Below are positions 1-8,697 of a stretch of DNA of 64,000 bases, in pieces. This DNA comes from Bacteroidia bacterium. Its GTDB lineage: Bacteria > Bacteroidota > Bacteroidia > Bacteroidales > GWA2-32-17. Both the position numbers and the translations under genes were made by a program. Location: positions 1 through 64,000 of the forward strand of contig JACREQ010000030.1 of assembly GCA_016218155.1 (NCBI GenBank), given 5' to 3'. Within the stretch, counting starts at the first letter, position 1, and each line of letters starts with the position of its first letter. The notes beneath the pieces are model-generated. The model was not told the origin of the DNA. It made no database searches and saw nothing but the letters and a program-made list of their open reading frames with translations.

Positions 1-462
1 GGTTTTGATCCTATCAATGCAAACATTATTAAAAACGAAATACTAAATCTGAAAAAGCAAGGCTCTACCATTTTATTTTCTACTCATAATATGGCTTCTG
101 TTGAAGAACTTTGCGATGATATTGCTCTTATAAATAAATCTAAAGTTGTATTAAGTGGTGCTGTTAATGAAATTCGTCAGCGGTTTAAAAACAATATGTA
201 CGCAGTAACTTATTCTGGTTTTATTAATTTAATTGAAGCTTCTCTCAGGCACCAATACGAGATTTTATCTCATGTAGAAAAAGATGGATTGCATCATCTT
301 AAATTTAAGCTTTTAGATTCGTCAGTAAGTACAAATATGCTTATTTCAGGACTTTTGCCTTTAGGAAATATGATTTCGTTTAACGAAGTATTACCAACAA
401 TGAATGATATTTTTATTAATGCTGTAGGTGAGATGACAAACGAAAAAATATTAACAAATTAA
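1..462 (+). CDS. ABC transporter ATP-binding protein, C-terminal part (5' truncated by window edge)
   Basis: The open frame runs in from base 1, so the Walker A region lies outside the window. What remains begins just after Walker B (GFDP, the D-loop area) and contains the H-loop histidine in LFSTHNM, followed by the usual LCDDIALINKSKVV strand and about 90 residues of accessory C-terminal domain. This matches the NatA/CcmA-type ATPases that drive ABC-2 exporters. The permease follows 12 bp downstream in the same direction, so the two form one exporter. The substrate cannot be told from the sequence. Confidence 0.9.
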   Translation, partial: GFDPINANIIKNEILNLKKQGSTILFSTHNMASVEELCDDIALINKSKVVLSGAVNEIRQRFKNNMYAVTYSGFINLIEASLRHQYEILSHVEKDGLHHLKFKLLDSSVSTNMLISGLLPLGNMISFNEVLPTMNDIFINAVGEMTNEKILTN

Positions 463-474
463 AAAATAATTATT

Positions 475-1851
475 ATGAATAAAATATGGATAATTATTAA
501 AAGAGAATATCTTACAAGAGTAAAGAAACGTTCATTTTTAATTATGACTGTACTTGGTCCAATATTAATGGCAGCAATGTTTATCGGACCGGCTTGGTTA
601 ACTCAGATGGAGGATAATGAAGTAAAAACAATTGCTGTTATTGATAGTTCTCAACTATTTGTAAATACATTACTGGATAGTTCTAAAGTCAATATTGATT
701 CATTACCCGAAACAGAGTTTATAAAATTTAAATATTTAACAAATGTTAAGGTAAGTGATATTGAAAAAAACTTCAAGGATAATGGTTATTCTGCTTTGCT
801 ATTTATTCCACCAAGTATATTGTCATCTCCACTGGTTTCTTTATCGTCGAATAAACAACCTAGTATAGCTGTCAGGATGCATATAACCAATTCTTTAAAG
901 CGAAAAATTGAAAGCTGGAAATTAAAACTATGCAATATTGATCCTAAAGTGTTAAAATCAATTGAAACTAATGTGCACGTTGGTATAATTAAGCTAAGCG
1001 ATGATGGTAAAGGAAAAGAAGAGTTTGCCGATTTAAAAATGTATTTAGGTATTGTTGGCGGAATGTTAATTTACTTTTTTATATTTATGTATGGTGCACA
1101 GGTAATGCGTGGCGTTATTGAAGAGAAAACAAGTAGAATAATTGAAGTTATTATTTCATCAGTAAAGCCTTTCCAATTGATGATGGGAAAAATAGTGGGA
1201 ATTGCATTTGTTGGATTAACGCAATTTTTGTTATGGATTATTTTAACTGCAACTATTGTTATAGGTGCACAGAAAATCTTTTTTAACGATACACATACCT
1301 ATAAGAACATAAAATCCCAGAGTATTATGGCAAATTCGCAGAATATGAATATTGCTGATGAAAGTACTCAGAATGAAGCTGCTTTTAATGAAATGGATAA
1401 TATTTACTCAGAAATTAAAAAGATTGATTTTGTTGCAATAATTGGTTCTTTCCTTTTCTTTTTCCTTGCCGGATATTTGTTATATAGTGCAATGTTTGCT
1501 GCTATTGGCTCTGCTGTAGATAGTGAAGCGGATACTCAGCAATTTATGATGCCTGTCACAATACCACTGATTTTATCAGTAGCATTGGTAGGAAATGTTA
1601 CGAGTAATCCTGAGGGTCCATTAGCGTTCTGGTTTTCTATGATTCCATTTACTTCGCCTGTTGTTATGATGATGCGAATACCTTATGGTGTGCCTGTTGA
1701 ACAAGTTGCATTGTCAGTTGGTATTTTAATAGGATCATTTATTTTTATGACCTGGCTGGCTGGAAAGATTTACCGTACAGGAATTCTAATGTATGGTAAA
1801 AAAGTAAATTATAAAGAATTATATAAATGGTTAAAATATAAAAATTACTAA
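475..1851 (+). CDS. ABC-2 type transporter permease (NatB-like)
   Basis: A 458-residue membrane protein. There is one transmembrane helix near residues 20-42, then a large extracytoplasmic domain of about 140 residues, then further helices from about residue 190 to the C-terminus. The segment MRGVIEEKTSRIIEVIISS is the coupling-helix region typical of ABC2_membrane_3 permeases of the NatB family. It follows the ATPase by 12 bp and precedes a ppx-like gene by 4 bp, so all three are probably co-transcribed. Family function is ATP-driven export; the substrate is unknown. Confidence 0.9.
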   Translation: MNKIWIIIKREYLTRVKKRSFLIMTVLGPILMAAMFIGPAWLTQMEDNEVKTIAVIDSSQLFVNTLLDSSKVNIDSLPETEFIKFKYLTNVKVSDIEKNFKDNGYSALLFIPPSILSSPLVSLSSNKQPSIAVRMHITNSLKRKIESWKLKLCNIDPKVLKSIETNVHVGIIKLSDDGKGKEEFADLKMYLGIVGGMLIYFFIFMYGAQVMRGVIEEKTSRIIEVIISSVKPFQLMMGKIVGIAFVGLTQFLLWIILTATIVIGAQKIFFNDTHTYKNIKSQSIMANSQNMNIADESTQNEAAFNEMDNIYSEIKKIDFVAIIGSFLFFFLAGYLLYSAMFAAIGSAVDSEADTQQFMMPVTIPLILSVALVGNVTSNPEGPLAFWFSMIPFTSPVVMMMRIPYGVPVEQVALSVGILIGSFIFMTWLAGKIYRTGILMYGKKVNYKELYKWLKYKNY

Positions 1852-1855
1852 ATTT

Positions 1856-2785
1856 ATGAGGATTGCAGCCATTGACCTTGGAACAAATACTTTTAATCTT
1901 TTAGTTGCGGATGCAGATGCAAATAATTATTCTGAAGTATACCGCGATAAAAGAGCAGTAAAACTTGGTCATGGTGGAATAACTAAAAGCAGAATTTCTG
2001 ATGAGGCAATCGAACGTGGAATATTGGCAATAAAAGATTATACTTCTGCTATTGCACCACTTGGTATAGATAAAATTTTAGCAGTTGCTACATCTGCTAT
2101 TAGAAGTACAGAGAATGGATTGATTTTTACAAAAAGAATTAAAACAGAATTTAATCTTGATGTAAGAGTTATTGGAGGCGATGAAGAGGCTGAGCTTATT
2201 TATTCAGGAATAAGAAGAGCCGTACCTTTAGATTCTGAAAACGTTTTAATGCTCGATATTGGTGGGGGTAGCAACGAATTTGTAATTGGTAATAACAGTA
2301 GAATTTCATGGAAACAAAGTTTTCCATTGGGAATTGCCAGATTATTGGAAATGTTTAGTCCATCTAACCCAATTAAAGAAAATGAAATAGAAAGTGTTAT
2401 TAGTTTTATCGAAAAGGAATTAAAACCACTTGCTGATGCGATAAAGATTTATCCTGTTAAAACTTTAATAGGTTCGTCAGGGTCTTTTGATACAATTGCT
2501 AATATTTGTAGTATAGAAACATATAATAAATCTTTAAGTCAGGAAAATACATTCTATAAATTTCGGAAACCCGATGTGTTAACTTTGTGTGAAAAAATAA
2601 TTCATTCTACAACCGAAGAGAGAATAAATATGCCGGGTATGGATTTAATGAGGGTTGAAATGATTCCTTTATCGGCTTTATTTATTAAGTATATTTTATC
2701 TTTAACAAATGTTACTGATATTGTACAATCTTCATATGCAATTAAAGAAGGAATAATTTTTAGCTATTCAGAAACTGAACATTAA
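1856..2785 (+). CDS. Ppx/GppA family phosphatase (exopolyphosphatase-like)
   Basis: 309 residues with the ASKHA-fold signatures of Ppx/GppA: the N-terminal phosphate-1 loop AIDLGTNTFNLLVAD and the phosphate-2 loop MLDIGGGSNEFVIG near residue 135, followed by GSSGSFDTIA. The length matches the short two-domain Ppx form without the C-terminal HD domain of E. coli GppA. Members release phosphate from polyphosphate or hydrolyse pppGpp; which applies here is not decidable. It begins 4 bp after the exporter permease and ends 3 bp from a convergent gene. Confidence 0.9.
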   Translation: MRIAAIDLGTNTFNLLVADADANNYSEVYRDKRAVKLGHGGITKSRISDEAIERGILAIKDYTSAIAPLGIDKILAVATSAIRSTENGLIFTKRIKTEFNLDVRVIGGDEEAELIYSGIRRAVPLDSENVLMLDIGGGSNEFVIGNNSRISWKQSFPLGIARLLEMFSPSNPIKENEIESVISFIEKELKPLADAIKIYPVKTLIGSSGSFDTIANICSIETYNKSLSQENTFYKFRKPDVLTLCEKIIHSTTEERINMPGMDLMRVEMIPLSALFIKYILSLTNVTDIVQSSYAIKEGIIFSYSETEH

Positions 2786-2788
2786 AAA

Positions 2789-3130
2789 TTACTTTGTTAT
2801 TCCAAATTCTTTTTGAATTATAACAGCAACTTCTTTTTCGAATTTTGAGAATTTTCTTTGAAAGAAAATTAAGTAAAATATAATAGGTATAACAAATCCC
2901 AAAAGAACTACACTTAATACAAATGCTATTCTTTTTCCTTTCGTTGGAAAATATCCATCGACCTCAATTTTATTGCTTTTAAGAAAAATATTTGCACCAA
3001 TATTACTTGTTTTTAATATAGTTAAATCTATGCTGCCAAAATGATTTACTTTGTAATCAGGAAATTTTGCATTAAGTACGTTTTTAATGTCTTCTAACTT
3101 GATGTTTATATTTTGAGTATGTATTTTCAA
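2789..3130 (-). CDS. small membrane protein of unknown function
   Basis: 113 residues: about 65 soluble N-terminal residues, two closely spaced hydrophobic stretches (roughly 70-92, RIAFVLSVVLLGFVIPIIFYL), and a charged tail. The only start that gives the full frame is TTG at 3130, and there is no internal Met in the N-terminal half. It is convergent with the ppx-like gene (3 bp between stops) and lies 28 bp downstream of the DUF4097-like gene, so it may be co-transcribed with it. No family was recognised. Confidence 0.6.
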   Translation of the reverse strand: MKIHTQNINIKLEDIKNVLNAKFPDYKVNHFGSIDLTILKTSNIGANIFLKSNKIEVDGYFPTKGKRIAFVLSVVLLGFVIPIIFYLIFFQRKFSKFEKEVAVIIQKEFGITK

Positions 3131-3158
3131 TTATTTATTTTTTACAAATCTAATACAT

Positions 3159-4214
3159 TTAATATAAACTTATATCACAATAGTTACCTTTAATGCTAAC
3201 TTTAGATTGTGGCTGACTGCATCCAATAGCTCCTGTAACAGAAGTCTGAGAGTTTTTCATCCTTTTATCGACATTTGCCTTGGGAGAATAATCAATTTTA
3301 CCATAATTAAGGTTTGCATCAATCGTATAGCAAGCATTATCCGGGATTAAAGTTTTTACATTAGTGTAATTGCTGTTAATTGTTATGGATTCAAATTCAG
3401 GGCTTACTCTTTTAATATTAAAACTACCGTAGTTTAAGTTAAATTTTGCATCAATTTCAATTGTGTCTATAATTGTAGATGTATAATTTGCATCTAAAGT
3501 TATTTTTTTACAGTTTTTTATTTTATAATCATCATAAAAAGATGTAGCATAAATACCGTAGGAATTATTTATCCATACATGTGAGTATGCGCTCTTTATT
3601 TCTGAAGCAGTATTCTTTTTTATTATTAAAGTTGAATAGTCTGCTTCAATTTTACTCCATGTACATTTCTCAATTTCTGCTTTTGAATAATTGATATTTA
3701 TGTTACTTACTGGTTTTGCATCATAAAAAGCTAAATTTTTAGCAGTAAATTTCCCATAATTCAGGTTAATGTTAGAATTTCCGCTTATCTCGTCAATGTT
3801 AATATTTCCATATGAGTTTTCAATATTAATTTGTAGATAAACAGGATGATTTATAACATAGTCCACTTGAAATTTCGATTTGCTTTTTTTGAAAGATTTA
3901 TCAAGATTTTCATACTTTATTGTTGTTGTATATTGTATTTTATCCGAATCCTGCATTAAAACAACATCAGCATTTTCTATATATTTTTGTGCCTCTGCTT
4001 CGTTTTCTGTAAATAATGTTATTGTAATGTCCACAGAAATTTCTTTTTTCTCCCAATTATGAAAAGTAATATTTCCATAACTGTTATTAATATGTAATAC
4101 TGTATTTACATTTGAATTAAAACTATTCTGTAATTTTTTCTCGAATTTTAACTGTTGCGAAAATACAATCATCGGGATGCTTAAGCATGTAATAAATGTA
4201 ATAATTGTTTTCAT
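3159..4214 (-). CDS. secreted beta-helix protein (DUF4097-like adhesin fold)
   Basis: 351 residues with a clear signal peptide (MKTIITFITCLSIPMIVFSQ). The rest alternates short beta strands with recurring NSYGNI, LNYGKF and NYTS motifs about every 20 residues, as in the DUF4097/DUF2807 right-handed beta-helix families of Bacteroidota. In such genomes these proteins often sit near anti-sigma or stress genes; here the neighbours are a small membrane protein and a helicase. Secreted or periplasmic; molecular role unknown. Confidence 0.75.
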   Translation of the reverse strand: MKTIITFITCLSIPMIVFSQQLKFEKKLQNSFNSNVNTVLHINNSYGNITFHNWEKKEISVDITITLFTENEAEAQKYIENADVVLMQDSDKIQYTTTIKYENLDKSFKKSKSKFQVDYVINHPVYLQINIENSYGNINIDEISGNSNINLNYGKFTAKNLAFYDAKPVSNININYSKAEIEKCTWSKIEADYSTLIIKKNTASEIKSAYSHVWINNSYGIYATSFYDDYKIKNCKKITLDANYTSTIIDTIEIDAKFNLNYGSFNIKRVSPEFESITINSNYTNVKTLIPDNACYTIDANLNYGKIDYSPKANVDKRMKNSQTSVTGAIGCSQPQSKVSIKGNYCDISLY

Positions 4215-4283
4215 ATATTTATTTTTTTATAAAAATCGGATGTGCTTTTATCAAAAATTATTCCGATTGCTTTAAGTGTTCAT

Positions 4284-4291
4284 CAAAGTTA
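4284..4291 (-). promoter_or_regulatory. candidate -7 box (TAACTTTG) for the beta-helix gene
   Basis: On the minus strand the sequence reads TAACTTTG, fitting the Bacteroidota -7 consensus TAnnTTTG, about 70 bp upstream of the start at 4214. There is no good TTTG box at the -33 position, so this is weak. Confidence 0.35.
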
Positions 4292-4345
4292 ATGTATTTT
4301 ATTTGAAGTTTTTTTTATAAATATATAATAACCCGCTAACTTGAT

Positions 4346-4396
4346 AACTCTGAACCTAATAACCCAGTAACCCAACAACTCTGAACTTAATAACCC
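4346..4396. repeat. short direct repeat, two 20-bp copies with 31-bp period
   Basis: AACTCTGAACCTAATAACCC (4346-4365) recurs with one mismatch at 4377-4396, within a longer tract rich in TAACCC and TAACTT words from about 4329. It occupies the 3' end and downstream flank of the helicase gene and the upstream flank of the beta-helix gene. Noncoding; function unknown. Confidence 0.8.
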
Positions 4397-4398
4397 TA

Positions 4399-5541
4399 CT
4401 AATAGCCCTTTAAATCAATATCTTCACTATTAATCTGACTTACTCTTTTTCCCATTTTCTTTTGAATTACTTTAAAATGGTGTTGCTCTTCAGGAGAAAT
4501 AAATGAAATAGCCTCGCCAGGGGATTCTGCACGACCTGTTCTTCCAATACGGTGAATATAATCTTTAGGCGAGCGGGGGAGTTCGTAATTAATAACGTAA
4601 GGTAAAAATTTAATATCAATACCACGCGAAATTAAATCTGTTGCAACCAAAACTCTGATTTTGCCTGATTTGAAATTAGCCAATGCATCTGTTCTTGCTT
4701 TCTGACTTTTTTTACTGTGCATTGCAGTAGCATCGATGCCATGTTTCTTTAATTTATCGGTTACAGTTTCAGCTTTAAAAACAGATGATGTAAAAACTAA
4801 TACTTGTTTAAGATCGTTTTTCTTAATTAAATAACGTAGCAATGGTCCTTTCTTTTCATCTAAAACTGTATATGCCGATTGCTTTACAAGGTCAATATTT
4901 ACTACTTCAGGCTCAATTTTAATAACAAGCGGGTCATTTAAAAGTAATTGTGTAATATTTGATACATCATCGCTAAGAGTTGCTGAAAATAAAAGGTTCT
5001 GGCGTTTCTTTGGTAATAACTCAAATATGCGGCTTATCTCTATTTTAAACCCAAGATTAAGCATTTTATCTGCTTCATCTAAAACAAGTGTATCGATATT
5101 CGATAAGTGTACTGCTTTTGACTCCACTAATTCGAGTAACCTTCCTGGTGTAGCAACTAAAACTTTTACATTTTGTAATGCTATCATTTGCGGGTTAATG
5201 GCAACGCCACCAAATACAGCAAGTGATTTTATTTTTTCGGGCAGGGCTGAGTTAAATAACTGAAATACCTCTCTTACCTGAACGGCAAGTTCACGTGTGG
5301 GTACTAATACCAGAACATTTACATGTCTGTTTCTGTTTGCTGTATTTCCTTGTAAGTTCTGTAAAATAGGTAAAACATAACTTGCAGTTTTTCCTGAGCC
5401 AGTTTGTGCTATTCCTAATATATCCTTTTTATTTAATATCGCAGGTATAGCTTCTTTCTGAATTGGATATGGCTCAGTATAGCTCTGGTCTGAAACTGCT
5501 TTTATTAATTCCGGAGATAAACCTAATGATGAAAAAGGCAT
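4399..5541 (-). CDS. DEAD-box ATP-dependent RNA helicase, RhlE-like
   Basis: 380 residues carrying the full motif set in order: Q motif (PYPIQKEAIP), motif I AQTGSGKT, Ia PTRELAVQV, Ib TPGRLLEL, II DEAD, III SAT, the helicase C-terminal domain, and VI HRIGRTGRA. It is compact, ending about 20 residues after the core, with no basic tail or RNA-binding domain. It unwinds RNA duplexes with ATP; family roles are in ribosome assembly and RNA turnover. The gene stands alone with its own flanks. Confidence 0.95.
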   Translation of the reverse strand: MPFSSLGLSPELIKAVSDQSYTEPYPIQKEAIPAILNKKDILGIAQTGSGKTASYVLPILQNLQGNTANRNRHVNVLVLVPTRELAVQVREVFQLFNSALPEKIKSLAVFGGVAINPQMIALQNVKVLVATPGRLLELVESKAVHLSNIDTLVLDEADKMLNLGFKIEISRIFELLPKKRQNLLFSATLSDDVSNITQLLLNDPLVIKIEPEVVNIDLVKQSAYTVLDEKKGPLLRYLIKKNDLKQVLVFTSSVFKAETVTDKLKKHGIDATAMHSKKSQKARTDALANFKSGKIRVLVATDLISRGIDIKFLPYVINYELPRSPKDYIHRIGRTGRAESPGEAISFISPEEQHHFKVIQKKMGKRVSQINSEDIDLKGY

Positions 5542-5606
5542 GTATGTATATTGTTATTATTTGTATGTAAAACGTTTTTTTTGTAAAGATAAGTTAAATG
5601 TAATAG

Positions 5607-6053
5607 TTATTCATTTTTTATAAGTAGCATTTCTTTCCATGCTTTAAAATCCTCGTTACACTCCATTGTAAATCTGTCGTCAATAATTAAGGTAATATTA
5701 CTGTTTTTAAATTTATAAAATATGCGCTCAGTACTTTTATTATTAGTTGTTTTAATTTTTTCTGAGCAATTAATGAAAATATTTTCCAAATTGTTAATTT
5801 CGCTTATGGGTAATTTTACATTTAAATTTTTTCCGTTTTTTAAAAGTTCGGGATTCTTACAAAATATTGTTACGTAATTGCCTTCTACAGAAAAATTAAA
5901 TAAATGTGTGTAGCCACCCCAGTCACCTATATATTCTTCTTCGAGTGTGAAGGATTTTGAAGATAAAATTTGTTTTAAACTATCTTTATTTACCTGTGAA
6001 AATGTAATTAAAGAAAAATTCAGTATGCTAATAAGTAAAATATATTTTTTCAT
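5607..6053 (-). CDS. secreted protein of unknown function
   Basis: I place the start at the ATG at 6053, giving 148 residues with a signal peptide (MKKYILLISILNFSLITFSQ). The longer frame to 6128 would only add residues overlapping the methyltransferase gene. The mature part is mixed alpha/beta with no recognised motif. The start lies 1 bp after the upstream methyltransferase stop, implying translational coupling. Confidence 0.7.
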   Translation of the reverse strand: MKKYILLISILNFSLITFSQVNKDSLKQILSSKSFTLEEEYIGDWGGYTHLFNFSVEGNYVTIFCKNPELLKNGKNLNVKLPISEINNLENIFINCSEKIKTTNNKSTERIFYKFKNSNITLIIDDRFTMECNEDFKAWKEMLLIKNE

Positions 6054-6054
6054 C

Positions 6055-6684
6055 TTATAAATTATTGTTTTTCCTGAAACTGCAAAAAATAAAATTTTGT
6101 ATTGTGTCAAATGGTGTTTTGTGATCAACTTTAATGCATTTTATTTTATCAAAATAATTTTCAAGTATCCTTGTCATAGTAACTTCTGAATATTGTTTTA
6201 TTTCAATACCACTACATTTTTCAGGACCTTGTTCTGAAAATGTTCCTATTATTAATATTCCAGATGGCTTAATGCTTTTTTGAACTGTATTAAGGTAATT
6301 TGTTATTTCGTGTTCCTGAGTTAAGAAGTGAAATGCAGCACGATCGTGCCAGAAATCATATTGTTCAGTAGGATCAAATGTTGCAGCATCTGCAAGTATC
6401 CATTTTACTTCTTTCTCACGGTTGCCAAGTCTTTGTTTTGCTTTATTAAGTGCTGATTCCGAAATGTCAAGTACTGTTATATCCTTATACCCGAGTTCGA
6501 GTAAATGGTCAACAAAGAAACTATCACCTCCGCCAATATCAATTATTTTTGCTGTCAAAGGTAATTCAAACTGTTTTACAAAATCTAATGATGTTTCGGG
6601 ATTTGGTTGGTACCAGCTAACTTCACTAATTTGTTTAGTGTTATATATCTTTTCCCAATGTTTTTTGCGATCAAACTCTTCCAT
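6055..6684 (-). CDS. class I SAM-dependent methyltransferase
   Basis: 209 residues. Motif I is IIDIGGGDSFFVDHLL, followed by the acidic end of strand beta-2 (ITVLDIS) and motif YDFWHDRAAFHFL, all typical of Methyltransf_25/31 class I enzymes. It transfers a methyl group from S-adenosylmethionine; the acceptor is unknown. The W-HDRA-FHFL region resembles small Bacteroidota and proteobacterial methyltransferases annotated only at superfamily level. It sits 4 bp downstream of a DsrE-like gene. Confidence 0.88.
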   Translation of the reverse strand: MEEFDRKKHWEKIYNTKQISEVSWYQPNPETSLDFVKQFELPLTAKIIDIGGGDSFFVDHLLELGYKDITVLDISESALNKAKQRLGNREKEVKWILADAATFDPTEQYDFWHDRAAFHFLTQEHEITNYLNTVQKSIKPSGILIIGTFSEQGPEKCSGIEIKQYSEVTMTRILENYFDKIKCIKVDHKTPFDTIQNFIFCSFRKNNNL

Positions 6685-6688
6685 GATA

Positions 6689-7108
6689 TTAAAAAGTAAT
6701 TACAATTTTGTTTTTACGAACAAGTTCATAAAGGTCTTTCATTGAGGAAAATTTGCAAACCTGTGGCTCATTATATTTTCTGCTTTGTAAGCAGGTTCCA
6801 CAACCAAGTATTGTTCCACCACTTTCTAAAAACAAATTGGTTTGTTCTTTTAAGTCATTTTCTGTTTTTACAAGATTATCCAATTCAACACCTTTGCCAA
6901 GAAGAAAAATACCTACTGTATCACCCTGGTTTTTCGAGAAATTTGCAAACCGTATAGCATTCCATATAGTTTCAACATCGTTTGAGTATATTACTATTCC
7001 AATACTTGTTGGCTTTGTAGTATTGGTTTTATTTCCATCACATTGAGCATTAATATTGCTTGTGAAAGTTATTATTAGTACCGAAATAATAAAGATTGTC
7101 TTTTTCAT
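6689..7108 (-). CDS. secreted DsrE/DsrF-like protein
   Basis: Start placed at the ATG at 7108 (139 residues) because it gives a proper signal peptide (MKKTIFIISVLIITFTSNINAQ); the in-frame start at 7129 adds seven residues before it. The mature part has the DsrE-like Rossmann layout: GIVIYSNDVETIWNAIRFA, then VGIFLLGKGVE, then GGTILGCGTCLQSR with two cysteines at the spot used for sulfur relay in DsrE/YchN proteins. Export plus a paired Cys suggests periplasmic thiol or sulfur handling, by inference only. Confidence 0.75.
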   Translation of the reverse strand: MKKTIFIISVLIITFTSNINAQCDGNKTNTTKPTSIGIVIYSNDVETIWNAIRFANFSKNQGDTVGIFLLGKGVELDNLVKTENDLKEQTNLFLESGGTILGCGTCLQSRKYNEPQVCKFSSMKDLYELVRKNKIVITF

Positions 7109-7131
7109 ATTAAAAAAATATTTTGTCAAAA

Positions 7132-7383
7132 TTAAATATTTCTATTTATGTTTTTTTCGTAATCGTCCACAATAATTTTTGCGTTTTCATAATCAATAAC
7201 TGATACCACAACTTTTACAGCTCCACTTCCTCCGGCTGCAGTGTACCATGGTGCAATAGTTCCCGTATTCTCATTTAGTAAAAAAGTTTCAATTTCGGCA
7301 TTTTCTAAAAGACTTTTAACCATTTCGGCTTCCATAATTGTTCCGGCAAAAACTTCTATCGGTCCTTCTTTTTTATTATTCAT
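7132..7383 (-). CDS. DUF2007-type putative signal-transducing protein
   Basis: 83 residues: PIEVFAGTIMEAEMVKSLLE, then IETFLLNE, then AVKVVVSVIDYENAKIIVDDY. This is the ACT-like alpha/beta arrangement of DUF2007 proteins, where the first strand is followed by an EA-x-x-V/LL helix. No catalytic residues are evident. It heads a compact minus-strand set with the DsrE-like, methyltransferase and secreted genes (3-24 bp gaps). Confidence 0.75.
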   Translation of the reverse strand: MNNKKEGPIEVFAGTIMEAEMVKSLLENAEIETFLLNENTGTIAPWYTAAGGSGAVKVVVSVIDYENAKIIVDDYEKNINRNI

Positions 7384-7404
7384 ATTATTTTATTCTATTA
7401 TTTG

Positions 7405-8421
7405 TTATTGTTTTACTATTTTTTCAATGTAAACATTTTCTTTATCAAATATTTTAATAAAATAAATACCTTTTTGTATGCTGGTAATATCAATATCATT
7501 TGTAATCTGTGGTGACTGTATACTGTACATTTTTTCACCAAGCAGATTATAAATCTCTATTTGTTTAATGTTTTTGCCTGTAATTATTATGTTATTTGTT
7601 GCAGGGTTTGGATAAACTCTGAATTCATTTATATTTGTGGTGTGTTCTTCAATTTCTGTATTTATAAAGCAAGAATTGCTGTTATATGGAGTTGTTGTAT
7701 TTGTGCTGTATGTTAATCCGTTTAGTGCCGAACCTGTTGCTGTTGCATAATTATTTACTGTAATGCCTGTTCCGTAAATGGGGGTGTTAAATTTATAATA
7801 AAGCCGTAAATTAGTTTCGTTACCTAATAATGTGTCCTGGTAGCTTGCCAATATTTCTGAAGGAGTAAGAACTTTTCCCCATATTCTGAGTTCATCCAGT
7901 AATCCGTCGTAATATGAACCTAGTGTTCCGTTAAGGAATCTGTAAACTCCAATTAACAATGGATCTGCACTACTATAAAGATTTCCACAGTAACCTCCGG
8001 TTGTATATTGTCCCGGTTGAAGAATGCCATTATAATACATTTTAACACCTGTACTTGAATAGCTAATAGCAACGTGCACGCATACTGTCGCATAAATTTT
8101 AGTCGTACATTTGTATGAGTTAACATCATTACAATTTCCAGTACAATTAAAAGTAAAGCTAATTGTACTATCTGTATTAATTGCAACATTGTATGAAGAT
8201 AATGCAGTTGTACATTTCCCTTCTTGTAATAGTACAGCCCATGTTTCTGTTTTGCTGGGTTGAAGCCAAAACTCTATAGTAAAATTATTTGTAACATTAA
8301 TTGCAGAATTATTGGGCGTAGTTATATAATTATTATATGTTTGATTAAAGCTTAAACCTTTGTTTTGTGATAATAATTTGCAAGAAACTATTAATAATGC
8401 AGATAATAATATTAGTCTCAT
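7405..8421 (-). CDS. T9SS-secreted LamG-domain protein
   Basis: 338 residues. After a signal peptide (about residues 1-18) comes a LamG/concanavalin A-like domain: FTIEFWLQPS near residue 47 and the closing GLLDELRIWGKVLTPSEI near residue 170. The C-terminus is a type IX sorting domain beginning EFRVYPNPATNNI and ending GIYFIKIFDKENVYIEKIVKQ. It is therefore predicted to be exported across the outer membrane and surface-anchored or released. LamG domains commonly bind glycans or proteins; the ligand is unknown. Confidence 0.88.
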   Translation of the reverse strand: MRLILLSALLIVSCKLLSQNKGLSFNQTYNNYITTPNNSAINVTNNFTIEFWLQPSKTETWAVLLQEGKCTTALSSYNVAINTDSTISFTFNCTGNCNDVNSYKCTTKIYATVCVHVAISYSSTGVKMYYNGILQPGQYTTGGYCGNLYSSADPLLIGVYRFLNGTLGSYYDGLLDELRIWGKVLTPSEILASYQDTLLGNETNLRLYYKFNTPIYGTGITVNNYATATGSALNGLTYSTNTTTPYNSNSCFINTEIEEHTTNINEFRVYPNPATNNIIITGKNIKQIEIYNLLGEKMYSIQSPQITNDIDITSIQKGIYFIKIFDKENVYIEKIVKQ

Positions 8422-8697
8422 TTTAATATAAGTTTATGATATTACAAAATTAAGTATTTGTTTTCAAATTAATTATATTTTGTAGATTATTTAACACGAG
8501 TTAAATATAAATAATAGAATATATAGTTTTACTAGTTCACTGCGGCAAAAGAGCATCGTTTTCTTATATAGAATTCACGTTAATTAAATATTTTTACACT
8601 CATGTCTGTGATTTCTTATACTTGTCGCTAACAGCCTGCTAAATTTTAACAGTGTGTTAGTACTTGTGTATAATGTTATTGTCGTAGAATTACTAAT
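8422..8697. other. 276-bp intergenic region between two T9SS cargo genes
   Basis: AT-rich with stop codons in all frames. Near its downstream-gene end it contains CTAACAG and CTGTTAG-like half sites around 8628-8661 (a weak inverted repeat) and the direct repeat ACTTGT. On the minus strand TAATTTTG (8445-8452) fits the -7 consensus for the LamG gene, without a matching -33 box. No gene is evident. Confidence 0.5.

Noticed and set aside
6054-6128. Upstream extension of the secreted protein gene at 5607
   Set aside because: It overlaps the methyltransferase 3' end and places 25 residues before an otherwise perfect signal peptide.
8628-8661. CTAACAG ... TGTTAG inverted repeat as another cassette boundary
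   Set aside because: Only about six paired bases, no gene between private repeats, and no long palindrome nearby.
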